DNA from: Uranotaenia lowii
Taxonomy: Eukaryota > Arthropoda > Insecta > Diptera > Culicidae
NCBI RefSeq assembly: GCF_029784155.1
Contig: NC_073691.1
Span: forward strand, 20,612,006-20,676,005
Direction: 5' to 3'
DNA length: 64,000 bases
The notes beneath the pieces were generated by a model. That model did not search any database. It was given only the letters and a program-made list of their open reading frames with translations, and was not told the DNA's origin. Below, in pieces: positions 43,917 to 54,900 of this stretch. The position numbers and the translations under genes were made by a program. The stretch's first letter is position 1. Each line of letters starts with the position of its first letter.

Positions 43917-44375
43917 TGTCATTTTTGTAATTTTGAAAATTTTTGAATTTTTTGTCATTTTTGTCATTTTTTTCATTCCTGTCATTTTTGTCAATTTTTT
44001 TCTCATTTTTGTCGTTTATGTGATTTTTGTCACTGTCATTTTTGTCGTTTTTGTCATTTTTGTCATTTTTGTCATTTTTGTCATTTTTGTCATTTTTGTC
44101 ATTTTTGTCATTTTTGTCATTTTTGTCATTTTTGTCATTTTTGTCATTTTTGTCATTTTTGTCATTTTTGTCATTTTTGTCATTTTTGTCATTTTTGTCA
44201 TTTTTGTCATTTTTTTTTTAATTTTTGTCATTTTTGTCATTTTTGACATTTTTGTCATTTTTGTCATTTTTTTCATTTTTGTCATTTTTGTCATTTTTGT
44301 CATTATTGTCATTTTTGTCATTTTCGTCATTTTTGTCATTTTCGTTATTTTTGTCATTTTTGTCAATTTTGTCAA
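43917..44375. repeat. second 9-bp array, (TTTTTGTCA)n
   Basis: About 50 units of TTTTTGTCA, purest between 44037 and 44212, degenerating at both edges. The unit shares the TGTCA/TTGTC core and period with the giant satellite but has a different T-rich half. Confidence 0.95.
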
Positions 44376-45545
44376 AATAATTGTACAATTTATTAGTTCC
44401 TTTTGTATCTTTTTTAAATAAGGGGCCGTTCACTAATTACGTAAGCACGATTTTGGAAATTTTCAACCCTCCCTCCCCCCCCTAGTAAGAAAAAGTAAGA
44501 TTTTTCGAAACCCCCCCTCCCCCCCTAGTAAGATCTTACGTTTTTAATTCTATAAGAAATTGACACGTTTTTTCAAAAACCAGCTTGAAAATATTAAAAA
44601 TATGTCATCTATGCTTTAAAGCAGTGCACTTTTTGAGGTAAAATTTAATAACTGCATTTCAAAAGCATAATTTATACAAAACAACAGATGAAATGTCTTG
44701 AACGATTATAGTAAACATAAAGTTTTAAGGACATAGCATGTTCGGGGTTACAATAATCTTCAATAAATTAACACAATCGAATAAACAATATAAAATCTAA
44801 ATTCCGATTCAAAAACAAGTGAGAGATCAGGTTAGCACAAGATACCATGAAAAATGTTTTGTTTTTTAACTAAAAATCATAAAAATCTTTTATGCTACTA
44901 GAATTGGTGCGAAAATGTTTAACGACAATTACGTTGTTAATAAACCTTAAAGCTGAGATTCACTTCAGCGATAAGCGATAAAGTTTTACGATTTTTTTTT
45001 GGTAAATAGTTTGTAAAATTTAGAGTTGGTAGTGGCTTGGTTGATATCACTGAAAAAACTGTCTAGAAATTTATTATCTAAAAGCCCCCATATCGATTTT
45101 TAAAGACTTCTACTTGATGAAGTCACTTTCGAAATAATATATTTTCAAATCATGGTGTCAGAACGCACCAATTCCCTTTTTGTTTCTATAAATTTCTCAA
45201 TTAAAAAGATCTTTATGATGAAAAGCGAATAGCGACGCTCTTTTTAAATAATGTGATTCAGTTTTTTTGGTGACATGTTGGTTTGAATTAGTTCTCTAAT
45301 AATTTTATAGAATCAGCAACTTTTTTTAAATTAAAACAGATTAAATGATTAATAACATAACATCAAAAATTACCAACAAATAGGTAGTGAGAAATAAAAA
45401 TAAAACCTGAGTAATATGGTTTCGTATGGCTGTGACTAATTATCAATGTAACATTTCTTACGTAAGATTTTTGGAAACCCCCCCTACCCCCCTAGTAAGA
45501 GATCGTAAGCAAATGTGAAACCCCCCCACCCCCCCTGTGTGCTTA

Positions 45546-46817
45546 GAGCAAACGCACCAATACGAGAGTATACGCGGCCCGATTTTGCTCATTTCAGCGG
45601 ACCGATTTTGGTATACACACTCTTTCGCGCACCGGGTGGAAGCATATTATTTTTAAATTGTGCATTGCACTGAGAAAACTTTAACAGAAAATATTAAATT
45701 AAATTTACTGATCGAATAAATTTTCGGAGTCGATAGTTTTTTCGCTTCAATTTCGGTGATTATCATTTTTATTAATTATTAATTATTATTATGCATAGCG
45801 ATTGTTGGAGGTTATTCGACGGGTTAACTGCTATCCGTTATGTGACGCCAAAGTCGACATGCTGGTTGAAGATGCCATACAGCAGCAACAGGGCCACGCA
45901 GTTTCGAGCGACCAGCAACCGGGTCGGGTTGCGGATGCAGCTAGAACTTCTGTGCAGTGTCAGCCGAAATCATCCGAAATTCAGCGGAACTTGCGCGAAA
46001 TATGCCAGCTGCTGTGGACTTCCACGATCAAACAGGAGGTTTTCCGCCGCTGGTCCAAGACTTTGGCTTCAGTGAGTCGGAACCGTTTTCCCTGGTGCAG
46101 CGCAGCGAGAAGGAGGATTGTATGCGTCATTGCCCCGGTTCAAACTTATCTGCTAAAGATGCTGCTCATGGCCCCGGTCAGACAGTGAAGTTTTTTTTTC
46201 TATCTGCTGCCTATACTTTTCCAACCTGTACGGAGGGTAGAAAAAAATTTAAAAAAAATAAATTTTCGCTAAATAAACAGTTTTTTCACTTACCTGCATT
46301 GCTTACGTTGTTGTTACTCGGTGCTGGTCAATTGCAAGTTCTGCACTGTTCAAAATTAAGCTAATTCCGACGACCCGCTCGGCTGCGAAGAACAAACCCT
46401 GGGCCACCGATTCCGAGGGCCTAAATTTCACCTCTTTCGACCCAGCACAGAATACTTCCAAAATGGCTCTACATATATAATTTTCGACACATTTCCGATC
46501 CCCCCGCGAACAAAATTCCGTCCGCACGTTATTCGAACGAATCAAAAGAAGAGCCACAATTGCTTAATTAATCAACAAATTGTTTACCAAAACTACAAAA
46601 TTTTAATAAACATCGTTTGTTGAACTTAGCCTTAAATGGTAGATTTTTTTCAGTGCATGTTTGCTCTCGCCCCTTTCTAGTGAGCAAATTTGGTGATTTT
46701 GTCGGTCCCGACGGCAACGGCCCTATTTTGCTCACCCACATACTAACCCCCGGTGCGGTTTAAAAGTGATCAAACGCGTGAGCATTTTCACTATACTAGC
46801 GATTGCTGCGGATGCCC
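45546..46817. mobile_element. inner TTA-duplicating element carrying a host gene fragment
   Basis: It begins GAGCAAACGCACCAAT and ends, inverted, ATTGCTGCGGATGCCC. The ends pair imperfectly over about 28 bp. TTA is present on both sides (45543-45545 and 46818-46820) and the outer element's terminus is interrupted exactly there. Subterminal ATTTTGCTCA motifs occur on both sides. The centre (45800-46190) resembles a MINDY-type deubiquitinase. Confidence 0.7.
45802..46188 (+). pseudogene. MINDY-type deubiquitinase fragment, frameshifted
   Basis: The region is GC-richer than the rest of the element. One frame gives REICQLLWTSTIKQEVFRRW, a neighbouring frame GFSESEPFSLVQR, and the first frame again CVIAPVQTYLLKMLL. 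In that order these match the N-terminal part of the catalytic domain of MINDY lysine-48 deubiquitinases, MINDY-3/FAM188A in particular, around the segment that normally reads GGPC(A)VIAPVQA and carries the catalytic cysteine. At least two frame changes and loss of the GGPC context show it is dead. It stops after about 390 bp, so only the 5' part of the gene is present. The identification rests on recalled family motifs. Confidence 0.55.
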
Positions 46818-46843
46818 TTACGTAATTAGTGAACGGCCCCTAA

Positions 46844-47446
46844 CTAAACTAAAACAAATTTTATTTGATATGGTAAGAGCAAGTTCACTGGTTGAGATGG
46901 AGTTTGAAATTTCGAAGGTTTACATCACATCACAACACATTTGCCGTCCACCGGTGTTGGGAAAATCTGATATTCGAACAGTTTCGCGCTGCAAAATTTG
47001 TATCGTATAACACTTTTTGGCGGAGGGTGATAGAAAAACACGATGTTTTGCAACACCGAACCGAGTGATAGAGTCGGCGTTGCAATACAGTATTCGTGCT
47101 TGAAACGCTTCGGTGCTGCCATCTAACTTATGCTCAAAACCTCAGTTGAGGGGAAAATAAAGGAAATTGAGCAATTTCAGGATTTAAACATAAAGTGATA
47201 TTTTCTTTTTTTTTTAAATCTTTTATCACTTAAATTGATACGAATTGCAATGAAGTTATTCAACTCTTTCAAACTTACAGCCAATTTTATTCATGCCCTT
47301 GCCAATCAAATACATTTTGAGGCGCAGAGATGCCAGATAGCTGGGTGAATAAATAAATTCTGCTTGTTTGTTTTGTTTGAGCGGTTTTCGGGAGTAGGAA
47401 ATTGTTTCGTTTTTTTATTTGAAAAAGAAAAAGATATTCCGACGGA
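46844..47446. other. intergenic stretch
   Basis: No element ends. From about 47370 it becomes pyrimidine-rich on the + strand and could be the 5' UTR of the exon candidate at 47447. Confidence 0.4.
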
Positions 47447-47671
47447 ATGTCCGATAACAAGTTCGGAACGCCGCCTTTAATGGATCCATCATATTTAGAA
47501 AACGGAACCCTCGCTGTTAATTCGACAAGTGTCAATCAGATCAAACTTAGGCGTCGAATCGGGAGTAAAATTCAGATTGTGTTTGAATTACCTATACTTT
47601 TTATACGTCACTTGCTTAATTATCACTTTGAAAATGATTTAGGAAGAGTTCAAAAACTTTATCAACTAGTG
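47447..47671 (+). CDS. unrecognised candidate first exon
   Basis: An ATG in the context GACGGAATG opens a frame beginning MSDNKFGTPPLMDPSYLENG and continuing TSVNQIKLRRRIGSK. This has the composition of real coding sequence for about 43 codons, then turns AT-rich and hydrophobic as if it had run into an intron. A donor could be GGGA|GTAAAA near 47567. I see no following exon before msl-2. It could be the 5' exon of a gene with a distant continuation, or a retained fragment. Family unknown to me. Confidence 0.25.
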
Positions 47672-48577
47672 TAATCAAATGCACTCCAACACAAAACTCC
47701 TAATCCTGCAGAATACAGTTTAATATTGGAATGCATTATAACTTAAACAATACTTGTTCATACGTATAAATAATAAAATTTTCATATTGACACTAGGTAC
47801 TATTTCAAGTTAATGATCAAGTAAAATGAATTTGTTTTCAATTTTCAAACGGTGAATTCAATATAAAAAAAGTCAGTAAAATTACTGAAAAGCAAATTCA
47901 CTTGGCATCGCTGGTTGCTTTCGATTTTATACCTTCGTATTCTATCACACCGGCGGACGGCCAACATTTTTGGTCTATATTTCACGATAGAAAAATTCCC
48001 ATCTGTGCTACAGCTGTCAAAATTCCTACCACTTTTTCCCAACACCATTGGACTTGCTCTAATAGTTCATGCTTCGTTCACACTGGCAACTCTTACATTC
48101 ATTTTCTGTTCGTCAGCTCTCGGTCGTTGCATTTTGCCGATTTCAAATTGATCAGCTCGCCCCTCGCGCTTAGCTGTCAAACATCGGGGCCGAGCTGTCA
48201 AAATCGCGAGAAAAAAGCGAAAACACAACAGATTGCTTTCGGGTTCTTGTTTGTTTGTCGCGTTAATTGCCGATAAAAGTGGCAAATTTATTGTTAAATT
48301 ATCAAATATTGAGCGTACGGAACCGGTGCCGGTGTAGTTTTCCAGCGGGGGATCGGTATCCCACTTCCGACGAAACGCGTACTTCCGGTGAACGCGAGCG
48401 GTGCAAAGTAGGTTCCCGGTGCGGCGGCTTGCTCCAAACCGGGACTGAATTTTGTTTGTTTCTTTTCGCGAGTGGCGGTTCGGGTTCAATGTTCGGAAAT
48501 TGGCCAAAGCTAGCAGCAGCAGAAACTTGTTCCAAATCAACGTCGAGAATTCGGAAACCGCTTTCATTAGACGGAAG
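47672..48577 (+). promoter_or_regulatory. msl-2 promoter and 5' UTR region
   Basis: From about 48250 the sequence becomes GC-rich with CpG runs, as insect promoters and leaders do. A GATAAAAG motif near 48271 is a weak TATA candidate. There is no run of seven or more T on the + strand between 48250 and 48577. Confidence 0.45.
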
Positions 48578-48942
48578 ATGAATCCAGTTAGCTTGTACAT
48601 CACAACATCCCGGCTGGTGTTCCAGAGCGAAGGAGGAGGTGTCGGAAGTTTCATTGGGAATGATTCCGGTCCCGGTGGAAGCGCTAATGGAGGTGGTCCA
48701 GGAACCGGACCAGGTACAGGTGGTTCCCAAGGAAGCAGCAACAATAGCAACAGTGCCTTCGCCGATCTCAACCGGTTGCTGCCCTATTTGAGGAAGAGTT
48801 TGAGCTGTGCCGTGTGCTGCCGGCTGCTACTGGAACCGCACACTCCAGCGGAACTGAACTGCCAGCACCACGTGTGCCGGGGCTGCGTCGGGGAACGGAA
48901 GAAGCTGAAACCCTCCTGTGCCTCCTGCAAGGATTACAATCG
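48578..48942 (+). CDS. msl-2: msl-2 exon 1 (RING finger)
   Basis: The ATG at 48578 (AAGATGAAT) is the first in frame before the NPVSLYITTSR start. The frame is open further upstream but without coding character. The donor is AATCG|GTAGGT after 48942, phase 2. Confidence 0.88.
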
Positions 48943-51900
48943 GTAGGTGGTTGTTTTGACTTATTTGAAGGTTTATTGACGATTCTATTAAGTATGTAGT
49001 TTCGAAATGTTGATTCTCGAATTTGGAACCTGACCCTGATTTCTTTATCATAAGGCATCTAAATTCTGAATTGATATATATTATAATATGATTCTGGAAT
49101 ATTGTAGGGGAGAGTGGGGTATCTTGGGCCATGGGTAAACGTGGGCCACTTTTATTATCTCTTATGTGTGTTGAGATAAAAATCTCAAACCAACTGTCAT
49201 CGTCGTCGCTTTGCGTGAGCATATATTTCTATATGTTGTTGACTGAAATACGCATCATATGCTTCTTTTATTTATCAAGCTTAAAAAAAGTTAGAAAAAT
49301 TTACTTACATAATTAAACAAACGTCCGCTAATTGCATTGATGGAGAACCTAAAGTTCATAACAAAAATATACTCATACGCTTATGATCTTAGTTTTGTCA
49401 TGATCTTTCACGTGGAAAAGAAATTTTTGATGGAACATCAATAAGTCATACACACGCAACCAATTTGCAAATCATAGCTTGTGGGGAATCGTGGGCCACA
49501 CATCTTGAACCACCTATATTTTTATGTGTATATACACATCCAGAACTTGAGATACGTTTGTCCTATCTGTTAAGTTTTCTTATGCTAAATGAAGAGTTAT
49601 GAAAAATATTTTGTCCATCCTATATAAGAAATTTTGCCAAAACGTTCGCGAGCCAGGTTTTGGAATCTATGCGATCATACACAGCTCCTTTTTTTATTTC
49701 ATCATCTGAAATTGGTCCAAAATAACGAAGTGAATTAGGAAATCACAGTTTTGGGTCAACTCATAAACTTGGCATGTTATTTGGTCAATTTGGATTTGGT
49801 GGCCCACGATCCCCCACCATTTTTCAAAATCCAAAAAATATTGCTTTTTTTCAAACAGTCAGAATTTGGGGAAAATAACTTATAAAAAATACCTTTTGAT
49901 ACCTTGGAAATGTAGAAAACCATATCATTTTATATTTTCATTTTATCTTTTATAATAAAGAAGTTATGGAACAACGAAAAAAAGTGGCCCATGATTCCCC
50001 ACTCTTCCATAATAGATTGATGAGTTGTCAGGAAACGCAATCTGAATCTATTTCAAAATTATTCAAAATTTTCATTCGGATTCTTAATCTCAGAAGGTGA
50101 TGGTTCTATCAGACAGAATCGAGCGCTACTTGATTGTTTTGGGTACAAAAAATTGAACTCAATTTTATTAAACTCTGTTTTTTTTTTCTTTGATACAGTT
50201 TTGAATCTCAGCTCGTAACATTTGACTAGAAAATCAAATAATTAAAAAAAAATTAACGACGTTCAGTTCATTCTCGTCTAAAGTCTAATGACATCTGATT
50301 CTAACTCCTAATGTCTGAAATAGACAAACTTACTTACCGTCGATGAAACCCACTACTCTTCTATGACCAATTTTAAATCTCTCCGTATCGGCCATCTTTA
50401 TGTGCGGAGCTTGGAAACGCACATTGATGGTATTAAAATTGCCCCCGATCGTTGTCCGTATCATTTCTTCGCTTCGTGACCGAGACAATGCTCAATTAAT
50501 TTAATCCCAACTACCAACTGAAGTGGGCGAGAAACTTCTATCTGACTTACTTGTGTATGATTTTGATCGTATTTTCTTGGTTGGAGATTACAACATCAAC
50601 GTAACATCTAGCCATGGCAGCAGAAATTTAGAAGCTTTGAATCACATACATTCCTACTTTAGACAGTCGTACCTACTCCTGCGACCTACCTACCTACCTA
50701 CCTCAAATCAAAAACAGCGACTGCGAAGAGCATATCCGATCACGAAATCATCTATTTAGTAGCTAATTTCAGAGTGTATAAGGCAGCTCCCCAACACTGT
50801 ATCATTCGTGGTTATGCACATGATAAATCAACACGACCTCCAAGTTGACTATCTTACGATAGACTTCCAAAGTGTTTTTTTTTCGTTTTGGGGGCTTTTG
50901 GCTCCAAAGTGTTTATTATGCAGTGGATGTTGACACTAAAGTTAAACTTTTGACATCATCGTTGGTTATACTCTTAGATCGACATGCACCTGAACGTCGC
51001 ATTGCTGTGAATAAGAATTCCAAGGCTCACAAGTCGTATTGAACAAGCCATCAAATTAAGCAACCTGGCCTTTACTTTGTATTCCCATAATCCCTATCGA
51101 TTCAAGGGGGATCCAAACTGGATCGATTATACCAGAGAAAGGAACAGAGTTAATTCGCTTATCAAACATTCGAAGAAAAGTTATGCTCACAAAAACTTTT
51201 CACCTGACCTACCATCGAAGCAGTTGTGGAACAACCTCCGCAGGGAAGGAATTCACGACAACTCAAAGAAAACATCTAGCAGTGAAGACTTTAATCCTGA
51301 ACCCCTGAACGAATTCTTCACTGATGGCCATCGGACTCTCTCAACAACCCAAGTAGACCCCAATCATCATCAACAACAGCAACGCTATCAGAACCACGAA
51401 GTGAACATTTCCATTTTCGAACACAGATGTTTCCAGAATCCAGTGTTCCTAAGAACATTTTCGAAATCAATTCTAATTCCACCGGAAGTGACGACGTAGC
51501 TATCGGTTTCATCAAGATGCTTCGTCCTTTCATCCTACCTGTTCTCGTGCACATTTTCAACGCCATCATCGATAAAAATACTTTTCCACTCACATGGAAA
51601 AAAGCTGTGGAACCCTTATCCCGACTTCCAGCTCTATCAAAGATTCTGGAAAAGATTCTACTCGATCAAATCACCGAACATCTGAACACTAGTCAACCGC
51701 CTCTGCTTGCACCAAATCAATCGGGGTACCGTAAAAGCTATAGTACCACAACAGCACTATCAAAAGTGACCCACGACATCTACCAAAACATGGATGAGGA
51801 CAGCTGTATCGTGATGGTTCTTATTGATTTTTCGCTGGCATTCCATCACCTTCTACGAACGAAACTTCTTCGTGAATTCAGCTTTTCTGGATGAGCCTGT

Positions 51901-54900
51901 GATCTGATTTCATCCTTCCTAAACAGAAGATCACAAGTGGTTAAATGTGGGCAGCAGTACTCATCCGAGTGAAGACTCAGCGACGGAACACCACAATGAT
52001 CTTGCCTGGGTGCCTCGTTATTTAGTCTGTACATTAACAGCATTGCCAATGATCTCAAATGCCAATACCATCTGTATGCTGATGATTTGCAGATCTATAC
52101 TTCCGGCTCGATCAACCGCCTCGATGGCATCATCACTCTAGTCAACGAAGACTTATCCTGCATCGAGACTTAACCAATCCGAAAAGACCCAAGCTATCAT
52201 CTTCTCGAATACAGGTTCACTAACAACAACATTGTTTTCTGCGGAGAAATAATTCCAACCCAAAGGCACATAAAAAAAAATCTCGAGTTGACCATGGACG
52301 AACAACTGAACTGGAAACAAGTAAATGAGACAGTTTCCAAAGTTTTTTTTTTTTTGATTCTTCGAGCGTTTACTGGCTTCAAAGCTGTTCTTCCCACCGC
52401 CACTAGGATAATTATTCTAGGTAATTTATTATTTATAAAGCTGGTAGAAGCTGTTATCATCCCGATTTCAACCTACTACGACGTGGTGTACTACCCCGGT
52501 TTGTCTGCTGCACAGAAAAATCAACTTCTTTGAAGTTTCAAATCAGCGGTGCGAGACAGTACTATCAGCGTATATGTTGCTTCATGCCCAACTTGTACAA
52601 CAGGAACTGTCCAGAGTACCTAGAAGAAACAGAACACGCAGAGTGAAAGATCCAGTTCGTTTATTGTGCCCTGGCATACCACCACTTCAAGGAAAAGTAT
52701 CCTGGTCTACGGCACTTCACACTGGAACAGTCTTCCACTTCAATCCAGATCGGCGGAATCTATGACCGTTTTCAAGAAGATGCTACGTCAGTGATTCTAT
52801 TTTAAGAGCGAAATCTCAAGAATCCGTATATGTTCTCTTGTAATCTCACTTAACGGTTACTTGACCTTGTACAACTTACCTTGACCTTGTACAACAGTTA
52901 TATGTAACTTTGAGGCGCATAGGGCCGTGGTAAAAGACCTCCACTGTTGACGATCCGGAGCCAGCGTCCTCACTTGGTCCCAGTCAAGACTCTCGTCGAC
53001 AGTTCGTATTTCGGCGGCTAGGCTTCGCCGCCACGAGTTTCTGGGGCTGCCTCATCTTCGATGTCCTTCTGCATTCCATTCAAGCGCCTCTACAAATCTC
53101 GTTCTCATCTTTTCGCAACGTGCCAGGCCACCAAGCGCGGATGTTATTTCGCAGGCAGCGGTTTACAAATACTTGCAATTTTTGCGTCGTTACCGCATAT
53201 GTGCATCAAGTTTTGCACCCGTACAACAATGACCGCGAGATGTTTCGGAGACTCGCAAACGCAAATCAGGCTTTTCTGATCCGGGTTACGATGTCTTTCA
53301 TATTACCACCATCAGGCGTTATCTGGCTACCAAGATACTGGAGTGCTTCCAGTATCTAAGTAGCCAGATAACGCCCGATGGTGCTACCAAGAAGTACTTT
53401 CAAAACTTCCACGAAATTGGAAGGATTCACTGTGTTGATATTCATCGACTTGGTCTTTCCGACATTGATTTTGAAACCTGCTGCCTTGGAGCTTTCGGTG
53501 AGGTCGTCGAGTTGTCAAAGGATTCCACGTCAATCTACGGTTTGGTCTACAGTCAATCGATCCAGTCAAGATCTCATCCATTACGATGAGAAAACGCAGT
53601 GGTGAAACAATACATCCCTGTCTCATTCCAGCAGTTACCGGGATTGGATCGGAATAAACATCGTTGTGCAGGTTCTTGTAGGAAATGCCTCGTACTATGC
53701 TTCGATGAGATGGACTAGTTTCCCTGGGACTCCTCGTCGTCTAAAAGCAGCCCAGATGTTTCCCTGCGGTTCAGTCGGTCAAATACAATGTTCCGAAAAT
53801 CAATCATTTTCGATCAGCCATGCTTTACTGCATTCAGAGCCAAAAAATCGAAGCAGTCAATTTTTCCTCTCCAAACAAACCGTATAAACAATCATGCATG
53901 ACAACGACGCTGCTGTATTTAAAACATTCCCGCGAAACATGATGTGGTAAAGAAGGACGCAGACTATCACCAACGAACCAACGTCTCGATGGTGATTGCC
54001 TTCCTTGATGGTTTTCAACCTTCTAGGATCATAACTGATATGTATCAGTTCTGAGCGATGCGTAAAGGTTACAATATGATTTTTGACTTTTTTTCTTTGC
54101 ATAGAAGAACAAAATCATTATTAAGTAGCCGCAATGAACTGTCCAGCATGTGCTACGGGGTTTTTCGGCGTTGTGGTCCTGGCATTTCTTCAGATTTTCC
54201 TTCTGAGACATTCATGATCGTCTATCATAATCAACAATGATGACAGCATAGGCGTTAGTGAATGATTGTGGGAGCGACGTTCAAAATGTATCATCAAGTA
54301 TGTCGATCACCGTTGATTAGCCACGTGACGAATAACAACGGTAGCCCCCGATGAAGCATGGTATATTTTTATGTAAGGTACACCGGGGTAAGTGGGGACG
54401 GTTTTTCGTATAGTTCAACTTTAAAAAATCATTAAAAAATCAGCAGTGGGTCAATTTTGATAAAATCGCGTTCAATGTGATGCAGAACATGTTGTTCACA
54501 AATGCTGAAGAGATGAGCTTGATAGACGCAAAGCGAAAAAAAGTTATCACGTAAATTGTTATGGACGGCTGGTGTCTTCACTTACCCCGCTTTATGGGGT
54601 AAGTGGGGACGGCAGATTTTCCCTGTGATTTCTCAGGAAATTTTCAACAAATTTGTGTTTTTTTGGTTGAATACGTTACTTTATTGCTCGAACCGTCCGA
54701 AATTTTGAAAAAAGTTCATGGTACTATTAATAAGGCATCTTTCAATTATTATTGTGTGTAATCCGATATTTTCGAAAATATATGCTTATTTTAGAAAAAA
54801 CAAGTACTTTTCCCAACTTTTCATGATCTGAATGATAAATAAAGCTAAATTGTATTGAATGAAGGAGAGAAAATTGAAAAAATGTGTTAACATCAAGTAT

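Larger units (their letters stand above)
44422..46840. mobile_element. PIF/Harbinger-like non-autonomous element (outer)
   Basis: GGGGCCGTTCACTAATTACG at the left faces its inverse at 46821-46840, flanked by TAA (44419-44421 and 46841-46843). A 3-bp TWA duplication is typical of PIF/Harbinger. C-rich tracts and GTAAGA blocks lie inside both ends. It is about 1.15 kb once the inner element (45546-46817) is removed. No transposase found. Confidence 0.8.

Noticed and set aside
43897..44421. ORFs of repeating VIF/FLS/MTK near 44 kb
   Set aside because: Translations of the (TTTTTGTCA)n array, not genes.
48067..48771. 234-codon minus-strand ORF opposite msl-2 exon 1
   Set aside because: An antisense shadow of the GC-rich msl-2 leader and Gly/Ser-coding exon, with no recognisable domain. 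The + strand RING finger explains the coding bias.
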